A DNA stretch of 64,000 nucleotides from Curtobacterium sp. 458 (lineage in GTDB: Bacteria > Actinomycetota > Actinomycetes > Actinomycetales > Microbacteriaceae). Both the position numbers and the translations under genes were made by a program. The notes under the pieces are model-generated. The model made no database searches. It saw nothing but the letters and a program-made list of their open reading frames with translations, and was not told the DNA's origin. The stretch covers positions 1,252,072 through 1,316,071 of the forward strand of contig NZ_CP129104.1 in assembly GCF_030406605.1 (NCBI RefSeq), in the 5' to 3' direction. Shown here in pieces: positions 8,832-16,621 of the stretch (position 1 is its first letter; each line of letters opens with the position of its first letter).

Positions 8832-9218
8832 ATGCACGCCTTCGACGTCCTCGGTGACCCGGTTCGACGACGTCTGACCGAGCTCCTGGCCACTGGCGAT
8901 CGCCCCGCGGGCGAGTTGGTCGACGTCATCGCATCGGAGTTCGGGATCTCGCAGCCGGCGGTCTCGCGGCACCTGCGGGTCTTGCGCGAGGCGGGTTTCG
9001 CATCGTCGGAGGCACACGGGACTGCCCGCATCTACCGCCTCGAGCCCCGCGTGGTGGCCGAGCTCGACGGAGCCGTCGAACGCTACCGCGCGCTCTGGCG
9101 ACAACGACTCGATGCGCTGGGCACCGAGATCGCCAGGGGGCAGCGCGAGGCTCGACCGGCGGCAGATGAGCCCGATCACACGACCAGAAGACCCGCACGA
9201 CACGACGAGGAGTCCTGA
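8832..9218 (+). CDS. ArsR-family winged-helix transcriptional regulator
   Basis: This 128-residue protein starts MHAFDVLGDPVRRRLTELL and carries the recognition helix SQPAVSRHLRVLREAGF (about residues 38-55), typical of ArsR repressors. The metal-binding ELCVCDL motif of arsenic sensors is absent, so a non-metal signal is likely. The C-terminal ~30 residues are charged and probably disordered. The next gene, an SRPBCC protein, starts two bases after its stop, a common ArsR/SRPBCC pairing. An inverted repeat overlaps its promoter, suggesting autoregulation. Confidence 0.88.
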   Translation: MHAFDVLGDPVRRRLTELLATGDRPAGELVDVIASEFGISQPAVSRHLRVLREAGFASSEAHGTARIYRLEPRVVAELDGAVERYRALWRQRLDALGTEIARGQREARPAADEPDHTTRRPARHDEES

Positions 9219-9219
9219 C

Positions 9220-9738
9220 ATGCGCACCACCGACGGCACCGCAGAACCGCTCTCCGAGGGCGGGTACCTCATCCGCTTCGCCCAGACCTACCCGACCACC
9301 CCGGAAGACCTCTGGCACGCGGTGACCGACCGCGAGCGACTCTCCCGGTGGATGGCCCCGTACGAGGGCGACCTGCGACTCGGCGGGCACTGGACCGCCC
9401 GTTACGACGACGGGAGCGTGTTCACCGTCGGGCAGGTCACAGCGTGCGACCCGCCCCGGAGCTTCACGACCACCTGGCACGCCGTCGAGGAGCAGCAGAC
9501 CACGATCACGGTCACGGTCGAGCCGACGGAGCACGGTGCGTCGCTCCGGCTCGAGCACCAGGGTGTCGGCAGCATCGACTACCTCGCCGGGTGGCACACG
9601 TACCTCGAGCTGCTCGAGCTCGACCTGGACGGCGACACGGCCGCAGCCGCGACGTTCGACTGGGATGCCCGGTACCGGGAGCTCCGGACGCGGTACCGGG
9701 AGAACGGCGCGGGAGGCGTGACGCCCGAGCGTCCGTAG
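9220..9738 (+). CDS. SRPBCC (AHSA1-like) domain protein
   Basis: The 172-residue product contains the START/Bet v1-like fold signature in order: RFAQTYPTTPEDLWHAVTDRE, RLSRWMAP, LGGHWTARYDDG, and a C-terminal helix with GWHTYLELLE. Such proteins bind small hydrophobic ligands or act as AHSA1-type factors, and they often sit next to an ArsR regulator, as here. The ATG at 9220 follows a CGAGGAG ribosome site at the end of the regulator gene. Ligand and function are unknown. Its stop codon lies within the predicted -10 of the next gene. Confidence 0.82.
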   Translation: MRTTDGTAEPLSEGGYLIRFAQTYPTTPEDLWHAVTDRERLSRWMAPYEGDLRLGGHWTARYDDGSVFTVGQVTACDPPRSFTTTWHAVEEQQTTITVTVEPTEHGASLRLEHQGVGSIDYLAGWHTYLELLELDLDGDTAAAATFDWDARYRELRTRYRENGAGGVTPERP

Positions 9739-9747
9739 ACTCGGGTC

Positions 9748-12700
9748 GTGACCGCGCGTCCCCGTCTCGCCGTCCTCGGACCCGTGCTGGTCGAGGGGAC
9801 GACTGGGACGCCCACCGCCGTCACCGGCGCGCTCGCGCGGTCGTTCCTCACCGCGCTGGTCCTGGCGCCCGGGCTCGGCGTGTCGACCGACTCGCTCATC
9901 GACGGCCTCTGGCCCGGCGAGCAGCCCCGTGCGGCACGGGCGGCGCTCCAGACCATGGTGTCGCGCCTGCGCCGGACGACCGCCGACGGGCTCGTCCGCT
10001 CCACCACGACGGGATACGCCCTCGGGTGCGACGCGGACGACGTCGACCTGCTCCGGGCGGAGCGCGCGGCGTCGTCGACCGACGTCGGTGCCGTGGAAGG
10101 CGCACTCGTGCTCTGGCGGGGTGCTCCCGGCGAGGACGTCGACGGTGACCTCGGCGACGCGCTCGCCGCCCGGGCCGCCACCGCACGCGGCGCCCTGCGT
10201 CGAACGCTCGGAGCAGTCCTGCTCGAGGCCGGACGAGCGGACGAGGCGGTCGCGGTCTGGCGGTCCGCCGCCGAGGCGGACCCCTTCGACGAGGTCACGG
10301 TCGCGGGCACGATGCGTGCGCTCGACGCTGCCGGCCGACCGGCCGAGGCGCTCGCCGTGTTCGCCGCGCACCGTGACCGGCTGGTCGACGAACTCGGTGC
10401 CGACCCCTCCGGCGACCTCGTCCGACTGAACGCGGACCTCCTGCGCCGGTCGGCAGACCAGGTGGGGCGGGCGCGACACATCGGCCTGCGGGCTGCGCCG
10501 AACCGGTTGGTCGGACGGGAGGCCGACCTCGCCGCCGTCACGGACCTCCTGTCCCGGGAGCGGTTGGTCACGGTCCTCGGTGCGGGTGGGCTCGGGAAGA
10601 CCCGCCTCGCCCAGGCGGTCGCGGCGGCGCTGCCGGACGACGTCGGCGTCGTCGTGGTGGAGCTCGCGTCCGTCGCGGCGCCCGAGGACGTCCTCCCCGC
10701 GCTCGGTGCGGTGCTCGGGATCGTGGAGGTCAGATCGGCCCGGACGCTGCGCGACGCCGTGGTGAGCGACCTGTCGGCCAGGGTCGTCAGATCGCTGTCG
10801 GACGGGCCGACGGTGCTCGTGCTCGACAACTGCGAGCACCTGCTCGAGCCGGTCGCCACGCTGACCGCCGAGCTGCTCGCCGCGGCCCCGGACCTGCGGG
10901 TGCTCGCCACGTCGAGGGCGCCCCTCGCGATCGCCGGTGAGGTCGTGGCGCCCCTGGCGCCCCTGCCGGTCGAGGCGGACGGTGCCGCGGTGCGCCTGTT
11001 CACCGAGCGTGCCCGCGCGGCCCGCCCCGGCGCGGTGCTGCCGGTGGACGCCGTCCGCCGGATCTGCACCCGTCTCGACGGCTCACCCCTCGCGATCGAG
11101 CTCGCCGCCGCACGGATCCGAGGCATGAGCACGGACGAGATCGAACGGCGTCTCGACGACCGCTTCGCGTTGCTGCGGGGCGGCGACCGGAGCGCCCCGG
11201 AACGGCACCGCACCCTGCTCGCGGTCATCGAGTGGAGCTGGCACCTGCTCGACGACGGCGCCCGCGACCTCCTGCCCCGACTCGCGCTCTTCCCCGACGG
11301 GCTCGCGGTGGACGCGGTGGAGGCGGTCGCGGCCCCGGATCAGGCCGACGCACTGGACGATCTCGCCGACCTCGTCGAGCAGTCCCTCGTGCAACTCGTC
11401 GAACACGAGGGCGAGCCGGTCCGCTACCGCCTGCTCGAGACCGTCCGGGAGTTCGGCGCGGCGCGGCTCCGCGACCTCGGACGCACCGACGAGGTCCGAC
11501 GTGCGATGCTCGGGTGGGCCCACGGCTTCGGCACCACCCACGACCTGTTCGCCATCGTCGGCCCGGAGCAGCTCGGCCGGTTCCACGAGGTCCGCCGCGA
11601 AGCCGACAACCTCGTCGGGCTCCTGCGATGGGCGCTCCGCGACGAGGACGCCGGGGCGACCGCGGCGGTGTTCGCTGCCCTCGGTGCTTACTGGACGCTC
11701 CGTGGCACGCAGGAGGAGATCACCGCGGTCGCTCCGGACGTCGTGACCGTCCTGCGGTCCCGCGAGCCGGCAGCGGCAGACCGCACCGCCGCGCACATCG
11801 GGCTCGTCGTCGCGGGTGGCGCGTCCGCGTTCGACGACCGCCGCACGACCGCGTGGGCCGTGTCGACGCTCCGCCGCTGGCGCCGGACCGCGACCGCCGA
11901 CGATCCCGTCGTCGACGCCCTCGCCGCCCTCTTCGTCGAGCTCGGCCGCCCGGATGCCGCGACTGCACTCCTCGCCGGGTTCCGTGCCGATCCGGACGAC
12001 CGCGTCGCCTGCATCGGGAACCTGCTCAGCGCCCCGCTCGCCGAGAACGGCGGGGAACCCGCCGAGGCGCTCCGCTTCGCCGTTGCCGCCCAGGACCTCG
12101 CGAACCGTGCCGGCGACGTGTGGACCACCGGGACCTCCGCGGTCACGATGACGCAGCTCCTCGCGCAGACGGGCCGGTACACGGATGCCTTGGACGCGGC
12201 CGAACGGGCACGGGGACGCCTCGAGCTCCTGGGCGCCGACGACGACCTGTCCGAGATCGCGTGGTCAGTCGGGCTCTGCGCCGCCGCGACCGGGGACGTC
12301 GACCGAGCCAGGTCGGTCGCCCGCGAGCTGCAGCACCGACCGGCCAGCGGTCGTGGCCCCGAGGCCGACGGTGCGATGGTTGCCCTGATCGCGCTGGCGA
12401 TCGAGGCGGAGTGCCGGCGGGCGGAGGGCGACCCGGCAGCGGCCGCCGACCGGTACACGGCGGCGTGGGAGGCGGCATCGGAGCGGCGCGGACCCGCCCC
12501 GAACTGGCGGCTGATGGCCGGCGCCGCCCGCATCGCCGCGGTCGACGAGACCGCGGGCGGTCTCGACAGGCTCCGGCCGGCCGAGCGAGCCGTCGCGCGA
12601 CGGATGCGGAACGCGACACTCGCCCTGCTCCGGGTCCGGCCGTGGTGGACCGACCTGCCCGTGGTCGGGACGACCCTCGCCGGACTGGCGCTCGCCGCCG

Positions 12701-12945
12701 CCCGCGAGGGATCCCTCGATGCGGCTGCGCGGTGCTGGGCACTGGCCGTGCGCTTCGGCACGCGGCAGGACTTCGCGGTGCTCTCGCACGAGCGGCTCCG
12801 GCCCGTGATCGCCGCGGCGGTCGGCACCGACGTGCTCCGCGACGCCGAGACGGCCTCGGCCCGGTGGGACCGGGACGAGGCCGTGGCGGCGACGCGCGTG
12901 GTGCTCGAGGACCTGCGGGCGGGGGCTCAGGCCTTCCGCATGTAG
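9748..12945 (+). CDS. SARP/AfsR-like regulator with BTAD and STAND-type ATPase
   Basis: A 1065-residue multidomain regulator. Residues 1-90 resemble an OmpR-like winged helix (SLIDGLWPGEQPRAARAALQ), about 95-240 a bacterial transcriptional activation domain (ADPFDEVTVAGTMRALDAAGR), then an NB-ARC/STAND ATPase with Walker A GAGGLGKTR near 277, Walker B VLVLDNCEHLL near 355 and VLATSRAPL. The C-terminal 450 residues are alanine-rich helical repeats. Such proteins activate secondary-metabolism or export genes. TAGACT ends six bases before the GTG, predicting a leaderless transcript. It is convergent with, and overlaps by 19 bases, the ABC exporter genes, which are a plausible but unproven target. 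Confidence 0.85.
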   Translation: MTARPRLAVLGPVLVEGTTGTPTAVTGALARSFLTALVLAPGLGVSTDSLIDGLWPGEQPRAARAALQTMVSRLRRTTADGLVRSTTTGYALGCDADDVDLLRAERAASSTDVGAVEGALVLWRGAPGEDVDGDLGDALAARAATARGALRRTLGAVLLEAGRADEAVAVWRSAAEADPFDEVTVAGTMRALDAAGRPAEALAVFAAHRDRLVDELGADPSGDLVRLNADLLRRSADQVGRARHIGLRAAPNRLVGREADLAAVTDLLSRERLVTVLGAGGLGKTRLAQAVAAALPDDVGVVVVELASVAAPEDVLPALGAVLGIVEVRSARTLRDAVVSDLSARVVRSLSDGPTVLVLDNCEHLLEPVATLTAELLAAAPDLRVLATSRAPLAIAGEVVAPLAPLPVEADGAAVRLFTERARAARPGAVLPVDAVRRICTRLDGSPLAIELAAARIRGMSTDEIERRLDDRFALLRGGDRSAPERHRTLLAVIEWSWHLLDDGARDLLPRLALFPDGLAVDAVEAVAAPDQADALDDLADLVEQSLVQLVEHEGEPVRYRLLETVREFGAARLRDLGRTDEVRRAMLGWAHGFGTTHDLFAIVGPEQLGRFHEVRREADNLVGLLRWALRDEDAGATAAVFAALGAYWTLRGTQEEITAVAPDVVTVLRSREPAAADRTAAHIGLVVAGGASAFDDRRTTAWAVSTLRRWRRTATADDPVVDALAALFVELGRPDAATALLAGFRADPDDRVACIGNLLSAPLAENGGEPAEALRFAVAAQDLANRAGDVWTTGTSAVTMTQLLAQTGRYTDALDAAERARGRLELLGADDDLSEIAWSVGLCAAATGDVDRARSVARELQHRPASGRGPEADGAMVALIALAIEAECRRAEGDPAAAADRYTAAWEAASERRGPAPNWRLMAGAARIAAVDETAGGLDRLRPAERAVARRMRNATLALLRVRPWWTDLPVVGTTLAGLALAAAREGSLDAAARCWALAVRFGTRQDFAVLSHERLRPVIAAAVGTDVLRDAETASARWDRDEAVAATRVVLEDLRAGAQAFRM

Positions 12946-13757
12946 GTCCGCACGGTGAGTGGGGCGAAGACCGCGACGACGACCGCCGCGCCGAGGAGGC
13001 TGATCCAGAGGTCACCCGTCACCGCGCCGTGGTTCACGAGTTCACGGACCGCCGTGATGAGGTGCGAGATCGGGTTGACCTCGGTGAACCAGCGCAGCCA
13101 GCTCGGCAGGGTGTCGACGGGGACGAACGCGTTCGACAGGAACGTCAGCGGGAACAGCACGAGGTTCGCGATGCCGGAGACACTCGACGCCGTGCGCGCG
13201 ACCACGCCGAAGTACGCGAAGATCCAGCTGATCGCCCACGCGACGACGATCACGAGGAGCCCGGCGAGCACGACGGCCGCGGGACCGCCCTCGGGCCGCA
13301 GACCCATGATGATCCCGACCGTGAAGGTGATCGTGGTCGCGATGGCGTAGCGGACGGTGTCGGCGAGCAGGGCTCCCGCGAGGGGTGCGATGCGCGCGAT
13401 CGGGAGCGACTTGAAGCGGTCGAACACCCCCTTGTCCATGTCCTCGCGGAGCTGGACGCCGGTGACGATCGACGACGTGATGTTCGTCTGCACGAGGATG
13501 CCGGGGATGATCACGGGCAGGTAGCTGCCGATGTCGCCGGAGATCGCGCCGCCGAAGATGTACGTGAACATCACGGTGAAGACGATCGGCATGAGCGTGA
13601 CGTCGAAGAGCTGCTCGGGCGTCCGGCGGATCTTCACGAGTCCGCGGTAGGCCATCGTGAACGACTGCCGGACGGTCGCGCCGAGTCCGGTGCTGCCGAC
13701 GCCGGCGCGCGGCGTGACCCGGGGTGTCGAGGTCGGGGTGGGGGCGATGGTGGTCAT
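12927..13757 (-). CDS. ABC-2 type exporter permease (DrrB-like)
   Basis: The 276-residue membrane protein has six hydrophobic segments and the ABC-2 signature region NAFVPVDTLPSWLRWFTEVNPISHLI near the C-terminal third, as in daunorubicin-type DrrB permeases. The N-terminal ~30 residues are a Thr/Pro-rich cytoplasmic leader. It overlaps the upstream ATPase gene by four bases (ATGA), so both are translated together. Its last 19 bases overlap the convergent SARP gene. The substrate is unknown; drugs or lipophilic compounds are typical for the family. Confidence 0.88.
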   Translation of the reverse strand: MTTIAPTPTSTPRVTPRAGVGSTGLGATVRQSFTMAYRGLVKIRRTPEQLFDVTLMPIVFTVMFTYIFGGAISGDIGSYLPVIIPGILVQTNITSSIVTGVQLREDMDKGVFDRFKSLPIARIAPLAGALLADTVRYAIATTITFTVGIIMGLRPEGGPAAVVLAGLLVIVVAWAISWIFAYFGVVARTASSVSGIANLVLFPLTFLSNAFVPVDTLPSWLRWFTEVNPISHLITAVRELVNHGAVTGDLWISLLGAAVVVAVFAPLTVRTYMRKA

Positions 13758-14749
13758 GCGATGCTCCCTTCGAGCTCGCGGTCGGCGCCGTCGGTCGCGT
13801 CGGCGTCCGTCGGCCTGCCGGTGATGGTCAGGAAGACCTCGTCGAGCGTCGGCTTCTGCACGCTCATCTCGGCGAGGGAGATGCCCGCCTCGCGGAACGA
13901 CACGAGCAGGTCGGTCACCCGGTCGGGGTCGGTCATCGGTGCGGTCAGCCGGGAGCCCTCGGGGCTCGCGACCGCGTCGACGCCGAGCGTGGTGCGCACG
14001 ATCGTCCGCGCCGCGTCCAGCCGGAGCCCGTCGGTCAACCGGAGCTGCAGCGACGAGGTGCCGATCGAGGCCTTGAGCTCGTCACCCGTGCCCTCGGCGA
14101 CGACGCGGCCGTGGTCGATGACGGCGATGCGGTCGGCGAGCTGGTCGGCCTCGTCGAGGTACTGCGTGGTCAGGAGCACCGTCGACCCGGTCGCGACGAG
14201 CTCCCGGATGGTGTCCCACATCTGCGCCCGGGTCCGCGGGTCCAGCCCGGTGGTGGGTTCGTCGAGGAAGATGAGCGGCGGCTGCGCGATCAGGCTCGCC
14301 GCGAGGTCGAGCCGACGACGCATGCCGCCCGAGAACGCCTTGAGCGGTCGGGACGCCGCCTCGGTCAGGCCGAAGCGGTCGAGCAGCTCGGACGACTTCG
14401 CCTTCGCGTCGCGACGGGAGAGCCCGAGCAGCCGCGAGAAGATGACGAGGTTCTCGGTCGCGCTGAGCGTCTCGTCGACGCTCGCGTACTGTCCGGTCAC
14501 GCCGATGAGCGAGCGGACCGTCTGGGCCTCATGCCGGACGTCGTGCCCGAACACGCGGGCCTCGCCGGCGTCCGCCGTGAGCAGGGTCGCCAGCATCGAG
14601 ATCGTGGTCGTCTTGCCGGCGCCGTTCGGGCCGAGCACGCTGTACACCGTGCCGGCCTCCACGCGGAGGTCGACACCGTCCACGGCGCGGTTCGTCCCGA
14701 AGGTCTTCACGAGGCCGGATGCCTCCACCGCGAGGGGTGTCGTGGTCAT
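13754..14749 (-). CDS. ABC exporter ATP-binding protein (DrrA-like)
   Basis: The 331-residue ATPase contains Walker A GPNGAGKTT, Q-loop VTGQYASVDE, signature SGGMRRRLDLA, Walker B LIFLDEPTTGLDP and the H-region position as TTQYLDEAD, in which Gln replaces the switch His, as in other DrrA-type ATPases. The C-terminal ~100 residues form the extra DrrA-like domain with SVQKPTLDEVFLTITG. The ATG at 14749 has an AAAGGA ribosome site. It pairs with the permease gene downstream; together they form a small exporter whose cargo is unknown. Confidence 0.92.
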   Translation of the reverse strand: MTTTPLAVEASGLVKTFGTNRAVDGVDLRVEAGTVYSVLGPNGAGKTTTISMLATLLTADAGEARVFGHDVRHEAQTVRSLIGVTGQYASVDETLSATENLVIFSRLLGLSRRDAKAKSSELLDRFGLTEAASRPLKAFSGGMRRRLDLAASLIAQPPLIFLDEPTTGLDPRTRAQMWDTIRELVATGSTVLLTTQYLDEADQLADRIAVIDHGRVVAEGTGDELKASIGTSSLQLRLTDGLRLDAARTIVRTTLGVDAVASPEGSRLTAPMTDPDRVTDLLVSFREAGISLAEMSVQKPTLDEVFLTITGRPTDADATDGADRELEGSIA

Positions 14750-14839
14750 CGCAGGTTCCTTTCGTCGATGTCGGGGTCGATCGTGCAGCCGCCCGCTCAC
14801 ACGCCACTGACGCGCCGCTGACACCGCTACCGTGGGGGC

Positions 14840-15745
14840 GTGACCGACATCGAGACCCCCGACGGCGTGCGGCTCCGTCTCGACATCGCGTACGACGGAG
14901 CAGCCTTCTCCGGCTGGGCCCGCCAGCCGGGCCTCCGCACCGTGCAGGGCGCGCTCGAGTCGGCGCTCGCCACGGTCTTCACCCGGTGGGGCGAGCCGCC
15001 GGTCCTCACCGTCGCGGGCCGCACGGACGCCGGCGTGCACGCCACCGGACAGGTCGCCCACCTCGACCTCTCGCCCGAACAGTGGGGGGCGTTGCGGGCC
15101 AAGCGCGGCACCACCGGGCGCTCGCCGCTGGACGGTCTCGTGAAGCGGGTGAACGGCATCGCGGCGCCCGAGGGCGACGTCGTGGTCACGCGCGCCTCGA
15201 TCGCCCCGGACGGGTTCGACGCCCGGTTCTCCCCCCTCTGGCGTCGCTACCAGTACCGGGTCGCGGACGCCGACACACCCCGCGACCCACGTCGTCGTGG
15301 ACACACCACCTGGCACCCGACGCGTCTCGACCCCGCTGCGATGGAGCGCGGTGCGCTGGTGCTGCTCGGGCTGCACGACTTCGCGACCTTCTGCAAGCCG
15401 CGCGACGGGGCGACCACGATCCGGACGCTCCAGGAGTTCCGCTGGGACCGCGAGCCGGACGGCACACTGGTGGCGAGCCTCCAGGCCGACGCGTTCTGCC
15501 ACTCCATGGTGCGCGCGATGGTCGGGGCGACCATCGCCGTCGGCGAGGGCCGCTTCGGCCTGGAGCGCCTCGAGGCGCTGCGGCGCGCGCAGCAGCGCAC
15601 CAGCGAGTTCAAGGTGGCGCCGGCCCGCGGGCTCACCCTGACCGAGGTCGGCTACCCGGCCGACGACGCGCTCGCGGCGCGGGCCGACCAGACCCGTGCG
15701 CGCCGGACGGTGGACGGACCCGCCACCGGTACGGTCGGGGGATGA
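14840..15745 (+). CDS. truA: tRNA pseudouridine(38-40) synthase TruA
   Basis: TruA converts uridines 38-40 of tRNA anticodon stems to pseudouridine. The 301-residue protein contains the catalytic aspartate motif GRTDAGVHATGQVAH, plus LDIAYDGAAFSGWARQP and FCHSMVRAMVGA. The GTG start is preceded by TACCGT six bases upstream, suggesting its own leaderless promoter. This fits the fact that truA is no longer next to rplQ. Its stop codon overlaps the next ATG (ATGA). Confidence 0.95.
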   Translation: MTDIETPDGVRLRLDIAYDGAAFSGWARQPGLRTVQGALESALATVFTRWGEPPVLTVAGRTDAGVHATGQVAHLDLSPEQWGALRAKRGTTGRSPLDGLVKRVNGIAAPEGDVVVTRASIAPDGFDARFSPLWRRYQYRVADADTPRDPRRRGHTTWHPTRLDPAAMERGALVLLGLHDFATFCKPRDGATTIRTLQEFRWDREPDGTLVASLQADAFCHSMVRAMVGATIAVGEGRFGLERLEALRRAQQRTSEFKVAPARGLTLTEVGYPADDALAARADQTRARRTVDGPATGTVGG

Positions 15746-16488
15746 GCTCCCGCACCGCCCGGTCCGTCGTCTCCGTCGCGCCCGGTGTGGTGTTCGTCGA
15801 GGGACCGGTGTCGAACTGGGTCGTCCTCGCCGAGGAGGACGGGGTCGCCCTGATCGACGCCGGGTACCCCGCGGACACGGACCTCGTGCTCGACACCGTG
15901 CGCTGGGCGGGCCACGACCTCGACGACCTCCGCCGCGTGTACGTCACCCACGGGCACGTCGACCACGTCGGCGGCATCCCCGGGATCCTCGAACGGTTCC
16001 CGCGCGTCGAGGTGCTCGCCCACGCGGACGAGGTCGACAACGTCCGCGGTCCCGGGCGGCAGCAGGTCACCCCCGCGGAGATCGGCGGGCGGCTCGCGGC
16101 ACCACGGGTGCTCCGGTGGCTCGCCCGGGCGATCGCGTCCGACGCGCTCCGACCGACGACCGTCCCGACCGTCCGCGCCTTCACCGCTGCGGACTTCGAC
16201 GGCCGCGCGATCACCCCCTTCCCGGCCGACGGCCACACCGCCGGGTCGACGGCGTACCTCCTCCCGGCCGCGGACGCGATCGTCACGGGTGACGCGGTGG
16301 TGTCGCGGCACGACACGCAGCCGGCGTCCTGGGCGCCGCGCCCCCGGATGATCACGCCGTTCTTCACGGCCGACCCGGGACGGGCACTCGAGTCGGCGCG
16401 AGCGCTGCCGATGCCGGGCATCCTGCTCCCCGGTCACGGCCCGGCGGTGCACCGCGTCGGGTCGGAGTGGCTGCCCGTCCCGCACTGA
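15742..16488 (+). CDS. Metallo-beta-lactamase-fold hydrolase
   Basis: The 248-residue protein carries the zinc-binding motif THGHVDHVGG, an ALIDAGYP strand-loop, the metal aspartate region IVTGDAVVS and the C-terminal PGHGPAVH, all in the order of the MBL superfamily. Members include glyoxalase II and many hydrolases; the substrate here is unknown. The start overlaps truA by four bases, but a TACGGT box also ends six bases before the ATG, so it can be expressed both by coupling and on its own. Confidence 0.88.
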   Translation: MSSRTARSVVSVAPGVVFVEGPVSNWVVLAEEDGVALIDAGYPADTDLVLDTVRWAGHDLDDLRRVYVTHGHVDHVGGIPGILERFPRVEVLAHADEVDNVRGPGRQQVTPAEIGGRLAAPRVLRWLARAIASDALRPTTVPTVRAFTAADFDGRAITPFPADGHTAGSTAYLLPAADAIVTGDAVVSRHDTQPASWAPRPRMITPFFTADPGRALESARALPMPGILLPGHGPAVHRVGSEWLPVPH

Positions 16489-16524
16489 GTCGTCCCGGGA
16501 CGTTCGTACCGGGAAGCAATCATT

Positions 16525-16565
16525 TACCTGTCCGCAACCTGAGCGACCGTCCAGGCAGGTAGGTT
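16525..16565 (+). promoter_or_regulatory. Candidate promoter/operator of the secreted nuclease gene
   Basis: TACCTG (16525-16530) and CAGGTA (16556-16561) are inverted over 25 bases, and a TAGGTT -10-like box (16560-16565) overlaps the right half. This lies about 57 bases before the nuclease gene. Tentative; no regulator is identified. Confidence 0.35.
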
Positions 16566-16621
16566 CCGAGGGTCGTTGCCCCCCGACCGGGGGGAGCCAA
16601 CCCACGAACGCGAAGGTCCTC

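Noticed and set aside
7659..14749. Genomic island with integrase and attachment sites
   Set aside because: No integrase, transposase or flanking direct repeats are visible; the block is called accessory only from gene order.
11232..14810. A 1192-codon open frame on the plus strand
   Set aside because: It is extremely Arg-rich, has no family similarity and overlaps the SARP gene in another frame and the exporter genes on the other strand. Long alternate frames are common at this GC content.
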